59,602 bases of DNA from Candidatus Rifleibacteriota bacterium (lineage in GTDB: Bacteria > Muiribacteriota > Ozemobacteria > Ozemobacterales > Ozemobacteraceae). Each line of letters opens with the position of its first letter. The stretch's first letter is position 1. A program made the position numbers and the translations under genes. Of this stretch, positions 37,231-45,723 are shown one piece after another. The notes below the pieces were generated by a model. That model made no database searches. It was given only the letters and a program-made list of their open reading frames with translations, and had not been told where the DNA came from. The DNA is taken from NCBI GenBank assembly GCA_905236675.1, contig CAJOND010000016.1, positions 1-59,602 of the forward strand, given 5' to 3'.

Positions 37231-38109
37231 TTAGCATGTAGTTTCTGGCATTTCTTCTTTTATTCTAGAATAAGTAGAATGATAAATAAAAGACCGTTCA
37301 CCTATATTTATTTTATCCCCATCAACTAGAGCTCTATAACGAAATTTTGAACCATTAACAGAAGCTCTGAATTCGTTTACTTGTAGTTCAAAAATATGGA
37401 TCGAATCCTTTTCTGTGATTAAAAAGAGAGTTTCCGGTCCTTCCTGTAGGGTAAGATCGCATTCGTCAGATGAACCCGCAGAAAATTCACCCTCAAGATA
37501 ATATCTGAAGGTTATCCCATGTCCTCTATATTCATCTAACCAACCTTCTTTTAGTAATTCCCAGGAAATAGCAAAGCCAAGCCCAAGAGTGAGACCTAAA
37601 AATATAAAAGAAAGAAGGTAATTATTATCTATTAAAAATGTTTTATCTACTAAAGCACCTACAATTATAAATGCAGGTGTAAAACCCATTAAAGTTTTAC
37701 ATAGAATTTTTAAGCTGTTATACAAAAAACCAAATCCGCAAGATAATTCTATAGCCAGAAGCAGCCACCAAAAAAATCTCAAAATTGAATTAGATATATT
37801 GGTTCCGTTATTTATTATTGATTCCATAATTAAAGAATAAATAACGCTACCCAATGCTGTAATAGAAAAACAGATAATGAAAGCAGAAATAAAATAATTA
37901 GAAGCCTTTTTAACTTTCCTTTCCATTACAAGAATTTGTATAGAAGAAACCAAACCAGAAAACAGTCCGCAAAAAATACTTGAAGTCATCAAGCTTATCT
38001 GGAAGTTTCCTAGTAAATCCCAAGGGTTTCCATTTCTGTATACTAGCCAGCTAATTAAACCGGCTAGTAAACCAGATATACAGCTTTCAAGGAAAAATAG
38101 AAAGTTCAT
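37231..38109 (-). CDS. Membrane protein with degenerate FHA-like C-terminal domain
   Basis: A 292-aa protein with about six membrane helices over residues 1-185. A cytoplasmic C-terminal domain follows (about 195-285). Its wording YLEGEFSAGSSDECDLTLQ, ASVNGSKFR and LVDGDKINIGERSFIYH matches the strand pattern of forkhead-associated domains, where GxSxxxDI and LxDGDxIxIG are typical; the phosphothreonine-binding Arg and Ser/His are not all obvious. No clear ribosome binding site precedes the ATG. It lies downstream of the AAA ATPase gene on the same strand, separated by 162 bases of repeat-rich sequence. FHA-like reading is by eye. Confidence 0.55.
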   Translation of the reverse strand: MNFLFFLESCISGLLAGLISWLVYRNGNPWDLLGNFQISLMTSSIFCGLFSGLVSSIQILVMERKVKKASNYFISAFIICFSITALGSVIYSLIMESIINNGTNISNSILRFFWWLLLAIELSCGFGFLYNSLKILCKTLMGFTPAFIIVGALVDKTFLIDNNYLLSFIFLGLTLGLGFAISWELLKEGWLDEYRGHGITFRYYLEGEFSAGSSDECDLTLQEGPETLFLITEKDSIHIFELQVNEFRASVNGSKFRYRALVDGDKINIGERSFIYHSTYSRIKEEMPETTC

Positions 38110-38111
38110 GG

Positions 38112-38250
38112 GTAGGATAGAAGAAAGAAGATAGAAGATTGAAAATTGAAGAAAAAAGAATGAAGAAAGAAAATAAAAAATTGGAGATAGAGGATGAAAG
38201 AATAGAGAAATTGAAGAACAATATCTTTTAAATCTTTAATCTTCTATCTC
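38112..38250. repeat. Purine-rich degenerate repeat with inverted end
   Basis: Bases 38112-38215 are almost wholly A and G with T at intervals, built from units like GAAGATTGAAAATTGAAGA. GATAGAAGATT (38130-38140) recurs inverted as AATCTTCTATC (38238-38248), so the spacer can fold back on itself. No reading frame or known RNA is seen in this 162-bp gap. Confidence 0.6.
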
Positions 38251-38271
38251 AATTTAAGCCTTTTATCTTGT

Positions 38272-39558
38272 TTATTCTATCGTTTCAACCAAAGTGAGTT
38301 CTGTTACGAAATAAATGTCGTAAGCTTCTTGAATTTCTTTTGGAGTAATTGCTATATTTTCATCTTCCAAATAGCGTTTTCTATCTCTTATGATATTCAA
38401 CAAATCACGTGGATGAACTGCACGAAGACCTCGTTTTTTTGCTTTATAAATTTCAAGTATCTGCTTAATATTTTCGGGGTCGTATTTAAGACCTAATTTA
38501 TTGCAGACGCCTTTCCAAATGTCTGTGTATTCTTCAACATTTGGATTTCTTACATTTATCTTATATGGTAAACGTCTTAAGAAAGCGTCATCAACGATTT
38601 TCATTGGGTCTAAGTTAGTACTGAAAAGTATAATTTCATCAGTAGGAACTTCCATACGCTGGCCGCCAAGAACAAGATAGTCAACTTTGTTTTCGAGAGG
38701 GATAATAAAACGGTTGAATATTTCTTCAACACCGCATCTCTGTCTTCCTAAGTCGTCTACGAGAAGAACTCCACCTGTAGCTTTAACTTGAGGTGGGACA
38801 TCAAAACAACCATATTTGTTATTGTATTTTACTTCTAAGTCATCCAGAGTAAGTTCACCACCAACAGTAATTAGAGGTGGATTAACTACTACCCATCTCT
38901 GGTCTAAGCCGTCCATGTCAAAACTTTCTATTGGCTGGTGACAGCTTGGGTCAAAGACCTTAACCAATTGTCCACCTATTTCGACAGCATATGGAACTAT
39001 CATAGGAGGTAGTAATTTTACTACTGAACTACAAAGAAAAGTTTTACCATTTCCAGGAAAACCATAAACAAAAGCTGGCTTTCTAGCACAAACAGCCTGA
39101 CCTATTTGAAATAGAACATCTTTGTAACCAGTATGATCACTAAGTTTCTTTTCTAAAAATTCGTGATTAATTTTAAAACTGCTTTTTGATTCCGCAAGAA
39201 CTTGTTTGGTTATTCTTATGTATTCATCAAAACTAACAGGAGTAGCTCCTATATATGCATCACGTTCCTGAATGTTTTTGGCTCTTTCTACTCCCTTGGG
39301 GTATAGACCATACTGATAATCATCTCCCATACCAGTACCGCCAACCATGGCAACTAATTCCTGTTTCTTTAAATCAGAAATAAGCATAGATATTATTTCT
39401 GTATTAACTTTTAAACGTTTTGCAATCTTTCTTGGAACATCTTTACCATGTAGATATAATTCTTTTATTATAAGATTGGTAAGAATTTCAGGGTCTATTT
39501 TAAGATCGTAAAGTGTAGTGGGTTCTTTTGGAATAATTGTTTTGAGATCTAATGCCAT
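38272..39558 (-). CDS. AAA+ ATPase with N-terminal winged-helix-like domain
   Basis: A 428-aa cytoplasmic protein. Residues about 20-95 look like a winged helix (ELYLHGKDVPRKIAKRLKV, then ISDLKKQELVAMVG). The AAA+ core has Walker A G166-FPGNGK-T173, Walker B LLVDDLG, a sensor-1 FSTNLDP and the arginine-finger segment DDAFLRRLPYKI, then a helical lid. This fits MoxR/AAA_5-like regulatory ATPases rather than DNA replication or protease ATPases. GGAGG precedes the ATG by about 10 nt. The next gene on the strand encodes the FHA-like membrane protein. Such ATPases occur near pilus and gliding genes in other deltaproteobacteria-like genomes, but the function here is unknown. Confidence 0.7.
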   Translation of the reverse strand: MALDLKTIIPKEPTTLYDLKIDPEILTNLIIKELYLHGKDVPRKIAKRLKVNTEIISMLISDLKKQELVAMVGGTGMGDDYQYGLYPKGVERAKNIQERDAYIGATPVSFDEYIRITKQVLAESKSSFKINHEFLEKKLSDHTGYKDVLFQIGQAVCARKPAFVYGFPGNGKTFLCSSVVKLLPPMIVPYAVEIGGQLVKVFDPSCHQPIESFDMDGLDQRWVVVNPPLITVGGELTLDDLEVKYNNKYGCFDVPPQVKATGGVLLVDDLGRQRCGVEEIFNRFIIPLENKVDYLVLGGQRMEVPTDEIILFSTNLDPMKIVDDAFLRRLPYKINVRNPNVEEYTDIWKGVCNKLGLKYDPENIKQILEIYKAKKRGLRAVHPRDLLNIIRDRKRYLEDENIAITPKEIQEAYDIYFVTELTLVETIE

Positions 39559-39594
39559 TATTATGAAACCTCCGTTTGTTTGTATAATAATCTA

Positions 39595-39607
39595 ATACAA
39601 ATTGTAT
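39595..39607. promoter_or_regulatory. Palindrome in the divergent control region
   Basis: ATACAAATTGTAT is a perfect palindrome about a central base. It lies in the 159-bp region between the divergent AAA ATPase and beta-helix genes, with another TTGTAT half-site near 39580. A weak promoter for the beta-helix gene may be TTGCAT (39656-39661) and TATAAA (39677-39682), spacing 15. Operator function is speculative. Confidence 0.35.
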
Positions 39608-39717
39608 ATTTATTACAAGAGGTAACATATTCGCTTATTACAAAAAAATAAACTATTGCATAGCTTAACAAAATGTTATAAACTTCACCCTAATCAAATT
39701 CTTATCAGGAGAAACAA

Positions 39718-41112
39718 ATGAAGAATATGAAAAAATCTTTAGCTGTACTTTTTGCTATGGCACTCACTGCTTCTGTTGCTTCAGCAGCAGACATTTATGT
39801 TTCTTTAGAAACTGGAAAAAACAAAAATGAAGGAACAAAAGAAGCTCCTTTAAAGAACTTATGGAAAGCTTTGGAAAATGCAAAAGTTGGCGATACTATT
39901 CACCTTGCAGAAGGAAATTATCCTGGAAAGATGAAACAAGGCTGGTTCATGATGGATAAACCAGTTTCTATAATTGGTGGTTACTCTAAAGATTTTGCAG
40001 AAAGAAATCCTTTGACTCATAAAACTATGTTTCAGCCACTTAATGAAAACAATGACAAAAAAGGCACTGGTCTCGGTCTGCTTCACTTGGAATTCGACAA
40101 GACCAACAATGCACCTAAAGGCTTCAATATGGTAATAGACGGTCTTATTTTTGACGATGGCTTTGCTTCAAGTTTCCATGCTACAAAAGGTAAACCAGAA
40201 GGTCTTGATACAGGTATGTGGTTGCAGGGTCCTGCCAAAAATATAAATGACCCGTTCGCTTCTCCAGATAGATACGGTATCTATTCTGCTACAGCTTCCA
40301 GAGGTGAAGGCGATATAACCATTCAGAACTGCACTTTCGTTAATATTGGCAATTACGGTTTAAACCTCAACTGGTACAAAGGTAAAGTTAACGTTATTAA
40401 TAATGTATTCTGCAACACTCGTATGATTGGCGCCAACGTTACTTGTTCTGCTGCTGCTCCTTCTGTTGAATGGGAATTTGCAAAGAATACTGTATTGTAT
40501 ACTTGGAGCCGCATTAGCGATTTAGGTGATATGGGCTTTGGCGTTAGAACAAATACAGGCGTAACTGCTAATATTCACGACAACATTATTGGTTTGAATG
40601 TTCTTACTGGTTTTGATAACACTAAGGGCGATCCCAAGAAGAAGATTACAAAACTTGATGGTAACGTATTCTTCCTGAATCGTGGAAGCGATGTTCAGAT
40701 GACTATTTCTCCATCAATTGCTAAAGTTAGAGTAGATGGTTTTGAAGATCTCGAAGGAACTGACGGTATCGAATCTATCGAAGACAATGTTGATCTCAAA
40801 GATCCAAAGGTATTCGAAGGCCGCTTGAATCCAACATATTTGAATGCTTTCCTTTCTATGAAGTATAGTGAATCTACAAAAGTTCCAGAAAATCAGGCTA
40901 ATGCTCTTAGAGGTGTTTTAGGTCTGCCACTTCAGGGAACAATTAAAACAAACGTTGAAATGTTTGCAAATCGTTACCCAATGGAAGATTCATTGAAGCT
41001 CTTCGGCGCAATGGCTGGTAAAGGTGCTCAATTACCAGAAGGTGCAACAGCAGTAGCTGTTCCTGTTTCTGGCACTAACCTAGCTCCAGTTTCAAACCCA
41101 GAACCAAAGTAA
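39718..41112 (+). CDS. Secreted right-handed beta-helix protein (DUF1565/pectate lyase-like fold)
   Basis: A 464-aa protein with GGAG about 9 nt before the ATG and a signal peptide ending SVASAA (about residue 22). The opening DIYVSLETGKNKNEGTKEAP, LKNLWKALENAKVGDTIHLA and EGNYPG matches the DUF1565 start of parallel beta-helix proteins. Short repeated strands follow (ITIQNCTFVNIGNYGL, VNVINNVFCNT, ANIHDNIIGLNV). No pectate lyase catalytic residues can be assigned. The C-terminus becomes Ala/Pro/Val-rich. Codon use is somewhat more G+C-rich than the neighbours, as for a well-expressed gene, and a strong terminator follows. Likely a cell-surface or periplasmic polysaccharide-binding protein. 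Confidence 0.75.
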   Translation: MKNMKKSLAVLFAMALTASVASAADIYVSLETGKNKNEGTKEAPLKNLWKALENAKVGDTIHLAEGNYPGKMKQGWFMMDKPVSIIGGYSKDFAERNPLTHKTMFQPLNENNDKKGTGLGLLHLEFDKTNNAPKGFNMVIDGLIFDDGFASSFHATKGKPEGLDTGMWLQGPAKNINDPFASPDRYGIYSATASRGEGDITIQNCTFVNIGNYGLNLNWYKGKVNVINNVFCNTRMIGANVTCSAAAPSVEWEFAKNTVLYTWSRISDLGDMGFGVRTNTGVTANIHDNIIGLNVLTGFDNTKGDPKKKITKLDGNVFFLNRGSDVQMTISPSIAKVRVDGFEDLEGTDGIESIEDNVDLKDPKVFEGRLNPTYLNAFLSMKYSESTKVPENQANALRGVLGLPLQGTIKTNVEMFANRYPMEDSLKLFGAMAGKGAQLPEGATAVAVPVSGTNLAPVSNPEPK

Positions 41113-41115
41113 TAA

Positions 41116-41163
41116 TTGCAACAAAAAAAAGCACGCTTTAAGCGTGCTTTTTTTTTGTTGCAA
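41116..41163 (+). terminator. Strong terminator after the beta-helix gene
   Basis: TTGCAACAAAAAAAAGCACGC pairs with its inverted copy around a TTTA-type loop (arms about 41116-41136 and 41142-41163). The GC-rich tip GCACGC/GCGTGC is followed by nine T. Confidence 0.9.
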
Positions 41164-41207
41164 GATATATCTGCTTAAGCGATTTTTAGCGTGTTGTACA
41201 AAATAAC

Positions 41208-41236
41208 TTGCATTTAAATATGAAAAGTGATAATAT
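41208..41236 (+). promoter_or_regulatory. Promoter of the first TMEM43-like gene
   Basis: TTGCAT (41208-41213) and TAATAT (41231-41236), spacing 17. The expected start near 41243 lies about 50 nt before the ATG at 41296. Confidence 0.55.
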
Positions 41237-41295
41237 GCGCGCAACATAAATATTTAAAGATTTATAAATTTTTTTATTTTTTAGGAGAGTTTATC

Positions 41296-42704
41296 ATGTC
41301 AGATGAAGTCGAAGTCACTTCTACCTCATGGTTAAGTAGATTAGGTAGTTCAATAAAAGGCGTTCTTATTGGAATGGTTTTGGTTGTAGCTTCTATTATT
41401 CTTCTTTGGTGGAACGAAGGTCGTTCTGTAAGAGAATACAAAAAAATAAGTTTTGCTAGAGAACATACTGTAGAAACCCCATACGAATCAATTGATTCTT
41501 CTAAAGAAGGACAATTAGTTCACTTTGCTGGTAAAGCCAGTACTTCTGATGTTCTTACTGAACCAACATTTGGTGTTTCTGTAAAAGACAGCTACCGAAT
41601 GAGTGGTAAGGTTGAAGTTTTCCAGTGGATTGAAGATGTTATTCCTGGTGAAACAAAGGAAGAAAAACAAATAGGTGGCAGCGTTAAAAAGACAAAGATG
41701 CCAGATCGATACGAATATAGAAAAGGTTGGTCAGATAAAATAATTAGCTCTGACAACTTCCATGAAAAAGTAGATAATCAGACTGGTGAAGTTCGCAAGA
41801 ACCCATATACTACATTGCCTTATGCAGATGTTAATAATGAAATTCTGGCAAAGAGTGTAAAAATTGGTGCTCACGACCTTCCAGCAGATCGTATTCGCAG
41901 TCTTGGTTCTTCAAAATCTTTAGAACTTGTTGCTAATCAGCTTAAACTTCCTGCTAATGCTGTAGTTGATAAAAATGCTATTTATATTCGTTATAATTCT
42001 ACAGCAGCTGTTACTCCAGCAACAACTGTAACCCCAACAGTTCCAGCAACTACAGACACAACTGTTCAGACTATTGCTACAGATTCAACTGTTGCTCCTG
42101 TTTCACCTCAAGCAACCGTTGTAAATACTGCTGTTCCTCAGACTGCAACAACTGGTAATACATTTGAAGAAAGACTTGGCGATATAAGAATAACTTTTAC
42201 ATATGTTCCTATGGATGTAGTAACTGTAATTGCTAAGCTTCTTTTGAAAAGTATGTTATCGATGATGAATTACCTCCATATATTGATGTTAGATCTGGAG
42301 AAAAAGAATTTACTAAAGAAGAAGTATTTAAAAGCAATGAAAGTTCAGAAGCTAAGACAGTTTGGTTCTTACGTTTCTTAGGTTTTATTATAATGACTTC
42401 AGCATTTGGTATGATTTTCAAGCCAATCTCTGTTTTGGCAGACGTTCTTCCAATACTTGGCGATATTGCAGAATCTGGTATAAGCATTATCAGTGGCTTG
42501 ATTTCTTTTGTTCTTTCTATGTTTATTATAGCAGTTGCTTGGTTATATTATAGACCTTGGCTTGGAATCACATTGCTAATTCTAATGGGTGCTGCAATAT
42601 TTGGTATCATTACTCTTATTTCAAAGGCAAGAGCTGCAAAGAAGGCTGGCGCTGCTGCTCCTTCAGCTGAACCACCAGCTCCAGATGCACCTGCAGCTGC
42701 TTGA
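41296..42704 (+). pseudogene. TMEM43-family membrane protein, reading frame broken near 42240
   Basis: AGGAG precedes the ATG at 41296. The first frame gives the family's N-terminus (SWLSRLGSSIKGVLIGMVLV helix, then LLWWNEGRSV), the large extracytoplasmic domain with FQWIE, and GDIRITFTYVPMDVVTVIAK, before switching to unlikely sequence and stopping at 42381. From 42240 the -1 frame continues the family without a gap: SFEKYVIDDELPPYI, VWFLRFLGFIIMTSAFGMIF, then further membrane helices to the stop at 42704. Joined, the protein would be about 469 aa. One missing base near 42237-42240 would explain it, either a recent mutation or a sequence error. No slippery heptamer in the right phase is seen. 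A Thr/Val/Pro-rich insert (about 235-285) is peculiar to this copy. Confidence 0.75.
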
Positions 42705-42717
42705 TAATAATTAAGCT

Positions 42718-42753
42718 AAAAAAAGAGAACTGATTTTCAGTTCTCTTTTTTTT
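42718..42753 (+). terminator. Terminator after the first TMEM43-like gene
   Basis: AAAAAAAGAGAACTGA (42718-42733) pairs with TCAGTTCTCTTTTTTT (from 42737) around TTT, ending in eight T. Confidence 0.9.
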
Positions 42754-42794
42754 ATTTTTGGTTTATTTTAATATCATAAATAAGGAATTTTCAC

Positions 42795-44030
42795 ATGAAT
42801 CTGTTTAGGAAAACAAATAATAAGCAAAAACTTGAAGGCATAGATTATTTCAATAGTTTCATTGGCTTTGTAATTATTTGTGTTCTTTTAAACTATTTAA
42901 TGATTAGTGAAAAACAATATGTAAAAGAATGTGTTACTTATGATTTTGTAAATAAAAACTATGTAAAAACGGCAACTGATTATATTGAACCTGAAAAAGA
43001 TGGAAAACTTGTTTTTTTCTCAGGAATGATAGATGTTCAGGATATTATTGCTGATCCAAAGTTTAATGTTATTGCTACTAATAGCATGAGTTTGATTAGA
43101 GATGTAGAAATGTTCCAGTGGACCGAACGTTCTCAGGTTTATACTAGAACATATAGGGGCAAAACAGAAAAATTATATACTACATATGAATATGAGAAGA
43201 AGTGGTCTTCTAGTTATCATGACACTAATTTGTTTAACGATAAAGGATATAAAAATCCAATTCCTAAGTATATTAGTTATAGAAGTTGTAAAACAATAGC
43301 AAAAGATATTAAAATAGGTGCACATATAATTCCTTCAAGAGATATTGCTTACTTAGGTTCTCCTGTTAAAGTTCCTATAAATTCTAGTATGGTTACTATG
43401 CCTGTTAGCGCTATTATAAAGGGAAATCAAATATTCTACAATGTTTATAAAGAAGAGAAAGCAAAACAAGCTAAAGAAATATATGAAAAAAATAAATCTA
43501 AAGCTGAGGCTAAAGGCGAGGATTTTAATTTATTATTGAATTTAGATGAATTTCATGTAGATTTGAATAAACCTGAAGTTGGTGATGTTAGAATTACTTT
43601 TACAAGACATCCCGTCCTTGTTGCATCAGTATTAGCGCAACAAAAAGAGGATACGATTGTTCCTTATAATGGCGAATTTCAGAAAATATATGAAATAAAA
43701 ACTGGCGAAATAAAATTATTAAATAAAGCAAGAAGTATTAAATCAAATGCAGCTCTTTATATAATATTTTATTTTCCAATGTGTTTTGGTTTTTTCTTAT
43801 TATTTAACTATAATAGACGTATAGGCTGTTTACATCACTTATTAATACCTTTTGTATTATTTTATGGAATTATAGCATTGTTTTGGTTACCACATAGATT
43901 TATTTATGGGCTGAAGTCATTAGTCAGAATGCTTTTTGCATGCTTTTTGCTATTTATTGTAACGCTTATATCAAAAATGTTAAAACATTGTTTTAATAAA
44001 GACAATTATAGTAAAAATAAAGAATTATAA
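42795..44030 (+). CDS. TMEM43-like membrane protein, divergent second copy
   Basis: A 411-aa protein that follows the same plan as its upstream neighbour: an N-terminal membrane helix (about 19-36), a long non-cytoplasmic domain with MFQWTERSQVY and KIGAHIIPSRDIAYLGSPV, the shared VGDVRITFTRHPVL end, and about four C-terminal membrane helices (310-395). It is intact and spans the region where the first copy is broken. AAGGA lies about 9 nt before the ATG. The eukaryotic namesake sits in the nuclear envelope; the bacterial role is unknown. The low identity between the copies suggests an old duplication. Confidence 0.65.
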   Translation: MNLFRKTNNKQKLEGIDYFNSFIGFVIICVLLNYLMISEKQYVKECVTYDFVNKNYVKTATDYIEPEKDGKLVFFSGMIDVQDIIADPKFNVIATNSMSLIRDVEMFQWTERSQVYTRTYRGKTEKLYTTYEYEKKWSSSYHDTNLFNDKGYKNPIPKYISYRSCKTIAKDIKIGAHIIPSRDIAYLGSPVKVPINSSMVTMPVSAIIKGNQIFYNVYKEEKAKQAKEIYEKNKSKAEAKGEDFNLLLNLDEFHVDLNKPEVGDVRITFTRHPVLVASVLAQQKEDTIVPYNGEFQKIYEIKTGEIKLLNKARSIKSNAALYIIFYFPMCFGFFLLFNYNRRIGCLHHLLIPFVLFYGIIALFWLPHRFIYGLKSLVRMLFACFLLFIVTLISKMLKHCFNKDNYSKNKEL

Positions 44031-44083
44031 AAATAAGATGTTTTTAATATTAGAGATAAGTCATTCTTGTTTTTAATTTATTG

Positions 44084-44112
44084 CTGAATATACATTAAAA
44101 CTGTGATATTAT
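44084..44112 (+). promoter_or_regulatory. Promoter placing transcription start at the GT9 start codon
   Basis: TATTAT (44107-44112) lies 7 nt before the ATG at 44120, and CTGAAT (44084-44089) is a weak -35 at spacing 17. No Shine-Dalgarno is present. The mRNA would begin at or within a base or two of the ATG, that is, be leaderless. Confidence 0.4.
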
Positions 44113-44119
44113 AAAATGT

Positions 44120-45124
44120 ATGAATATATTAGTATCAAGAACTGACAGAGCTGGTGATTTAATATTAACTTTGCCAGTTTTTAGAGAATTAAAAAAAGCT
44201 TTTCCCGATGTCCATTTAGTTGCTCATGTACGAAAATATACTGCTTCAATAGCAAAACTTTGTAAGGAAATCGATGAAATAATTATTGATGATGAGTATG
44301 ACCAGGGCATAGTAAGTAATTCTCTTTGCAATTCTTTTAAAGATCATAATTTTGATAAAGCTATTATTGTTTTACCTGCTGCTAGAAGTATAGTAGCAGC
44401 TTGGCGGGCTGAAATTCCAGAAATAATAGGTCGCGCTTCTAATATATTTCAGTTTTTATTAACAGATAGACGAGTTCAAAAACGATCGCAAAATATTAAA
44501 CATGAGTTTGAGTATAATTTAGATTTATTAAAAGGTGTTGTTCCTGAAATTGATTACAAACCCTATCATATAGAACTTAAAGAATCTTTAATAAAAGAAG
44601 GCAGTGATTATCTTCAACTACTAGGGGTAACTGAAGCTCCGATAATTATTCATCCAGGGCATGGCGGTTCTGCTTTGAATATACCTCCAGATATGTATGC
44701 AAAAATAGCTTCCAGACTAATTGGGTTTGGTAGGAATGTTCTTGTTAGCTTGGGTCCTGGTGAAGAAAAAATGGAAGAATATTTTTTTACTTTAAAAGAA
44801 AGTGGAAGGATATTTTTTTTAAAAGATGTTCAAACCTTTGATAAATTAGCTGGAGTTTTTGCAAATTGTAAGGCTTTTATTGGAGGTTCAACTGGTCCAA
44901 TGCATATTTCTGCTTCACTAGGTTTGCCAGTAGTTGCCTTTTTCCCACCTGTAAAGGCTATGTCTCCAAATAGGTGGGGGCCTGTTGGCTGTAAATCGCT
45001 GGTTATGAAGCCAGATTTGCCTGATTGTAGTGCTAAATGTAAAAAATGTAAAAATAATGGTTGCATGAAGAATATTGAATTAATGCCAGTTTTTGATTGG
45101 TTGATGGGAGAGATAGGTGTATAA
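44120..45124 (+). CDS. GT9-family glycosyltransferase (heptosyltransferase-like)
   Basis: A 334-aa cytoplasmic GT-B enzyme. It has MNILVSRTDRAGDLILTLPVFREL at the start (the acceptor-side Asp of the DxxGD type motif), IIHPGHGGSALNIPPDMY at the donor domain, and FIGGSTGPMHISASLGLPVVAFF near the end, all standard in LPS heptosyltransferases. The C-terminus has a Cys cluster (CSAKCKKCKNNGC) as in several GT9 proteins. It resembles WaaC/WaaQ types more than WaaF, so it may add an inner-core heptose or a related sugar. The stop overlaps the start of the next gene by one base. Confidence 0.85.
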   Translation: MNILVSRTDRAGDLILTLPVFRELKKAFPDVHLVAHVRKYTASIAKLCKEIDEIIIDDEYDQGIVSNSLCNSFKDHNFDKAIIVLPAARSIVAAWRAEIPEIIGRASNIFQFLLTDRRVQKRSQNIKHEFEYNLDLLKGVVPEIDYKPYHIELKESLIKEGSDYLQLLGVTEAPIIIHPGHGGSALNIPPDMYAKIASRLIGFGRNVLVSLGPGEEKMEEYFFTLKESGRIFFLKDVQTFDKLAGVFANCKAFIGGSTGPMHISASLGLPVVAFFPPVKAMSPNRWGPVGCKSLVMKPDLPDCSAKCKKCKNNGCMKNIELMPVFDWLMGEIGV

Positions 45125-45723
45125 TGATGCTTAGTTCTGTTGTTTTAATGGCTGGTTATTCACGAAGAATGGGGAAATTAAAACAGCATGTTGTTTTAAA
45201 TGAAAAAAGTTTTCTTTCTCATATAATAGATAAATTATCTGTTTTCTCCTCAAAAATTAATTCAAAAATCTTTGTTGGACAAGAAGGGGATAAGCTAGGA
45301 CAAGAATTAGTAAAAAAAATTGGGGGTATTTGGGTAACTAATCCTAATCCTGATGATGGGCCTTTAAGTTCAATTCGACTTGCTATTCAACAGGTTTCTA
45401 GTGATTCTGCTATAATGATTTGGCCTGTTGATCATCCTTTAATAGAAAAAATGACTTTAGAACAATTAATTAGTATATGGGAAAAAGAGCCTGATTTTAT
45501 TACTTTACCTTCAGATGGAGCCCATAGAGGACATCCTGCAATTTTTCCAAACTGGTGTTTCGAATATTTCTATAAAATTGATTTAAATCAAGGCGCAAAA
45601 GCAGTATTAAACAAATTCCCAGAAAGAATCAAGTATGTTCTAACTGATGATATCTGGATAACAAAAAATATTAACACGCCTGAAATCTTGGAAGAAGCTA
45701 TCAGGTGGTGTTCTTCTAGTTAG
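45124..45723 (+). CDS. MobA/MocA-like nucleotidyltransferase
   Basis: A 199-aa protein read from ATG 45124, overlapping the preceding stop (TAATG); a longer frame from 45097 would run well into the GT9 gene. VVLMAGYSRRMGKLKQHVVL is the nucleotide-binding loop of the MobA-like NTP transferase family. IMIWPVDHPLIEKM carries the metal-binding Asp, and GHPAIFP is typical of the MocA/CTP:molybdopterin cytidylyltransferase branch. No molybdenum cofactor genes are near, and the coupling to a GT9 gene allows another role, such as making a nucleotide sugar. The stop overlaps the convergent waaF stop by a few bases. Confidence 0.75.
   Translation: MMLSSVVLMAGYSRRMGKLKQHVVLNEKSFLSHIIDKLSVFSSKINSKIFVGQEGDKLGQELVKKIGGIWVTNPNPDDGPLSSIRLAIQQVSSDSAIMIWPVDHPLIEKMTLEQLISIWEKEPDFITLPSDGAHRGHPAIFPNWCFEYFYKIDLNQGAKAVLNKFPERIKYVLTDDIWITKNINTPEILEEAIRWCSSS

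Noticed and set aside
39718..41112. Pectate lyase activity for the beta-helix protein
   Set aside because: Only the fold-level DUF1565 opening and strand repeats are visible; no catalytic or calcium-binding residues of pectate lyases can be placed.
42230..42260. Programmed -1 ribosomal frameshift in the TMEM43-like gene
   Set aside because: No X-XXY-YYZ heptamer in the right phase and no evident downstream structure; a simple base loss is a better explanation, though not excluded.
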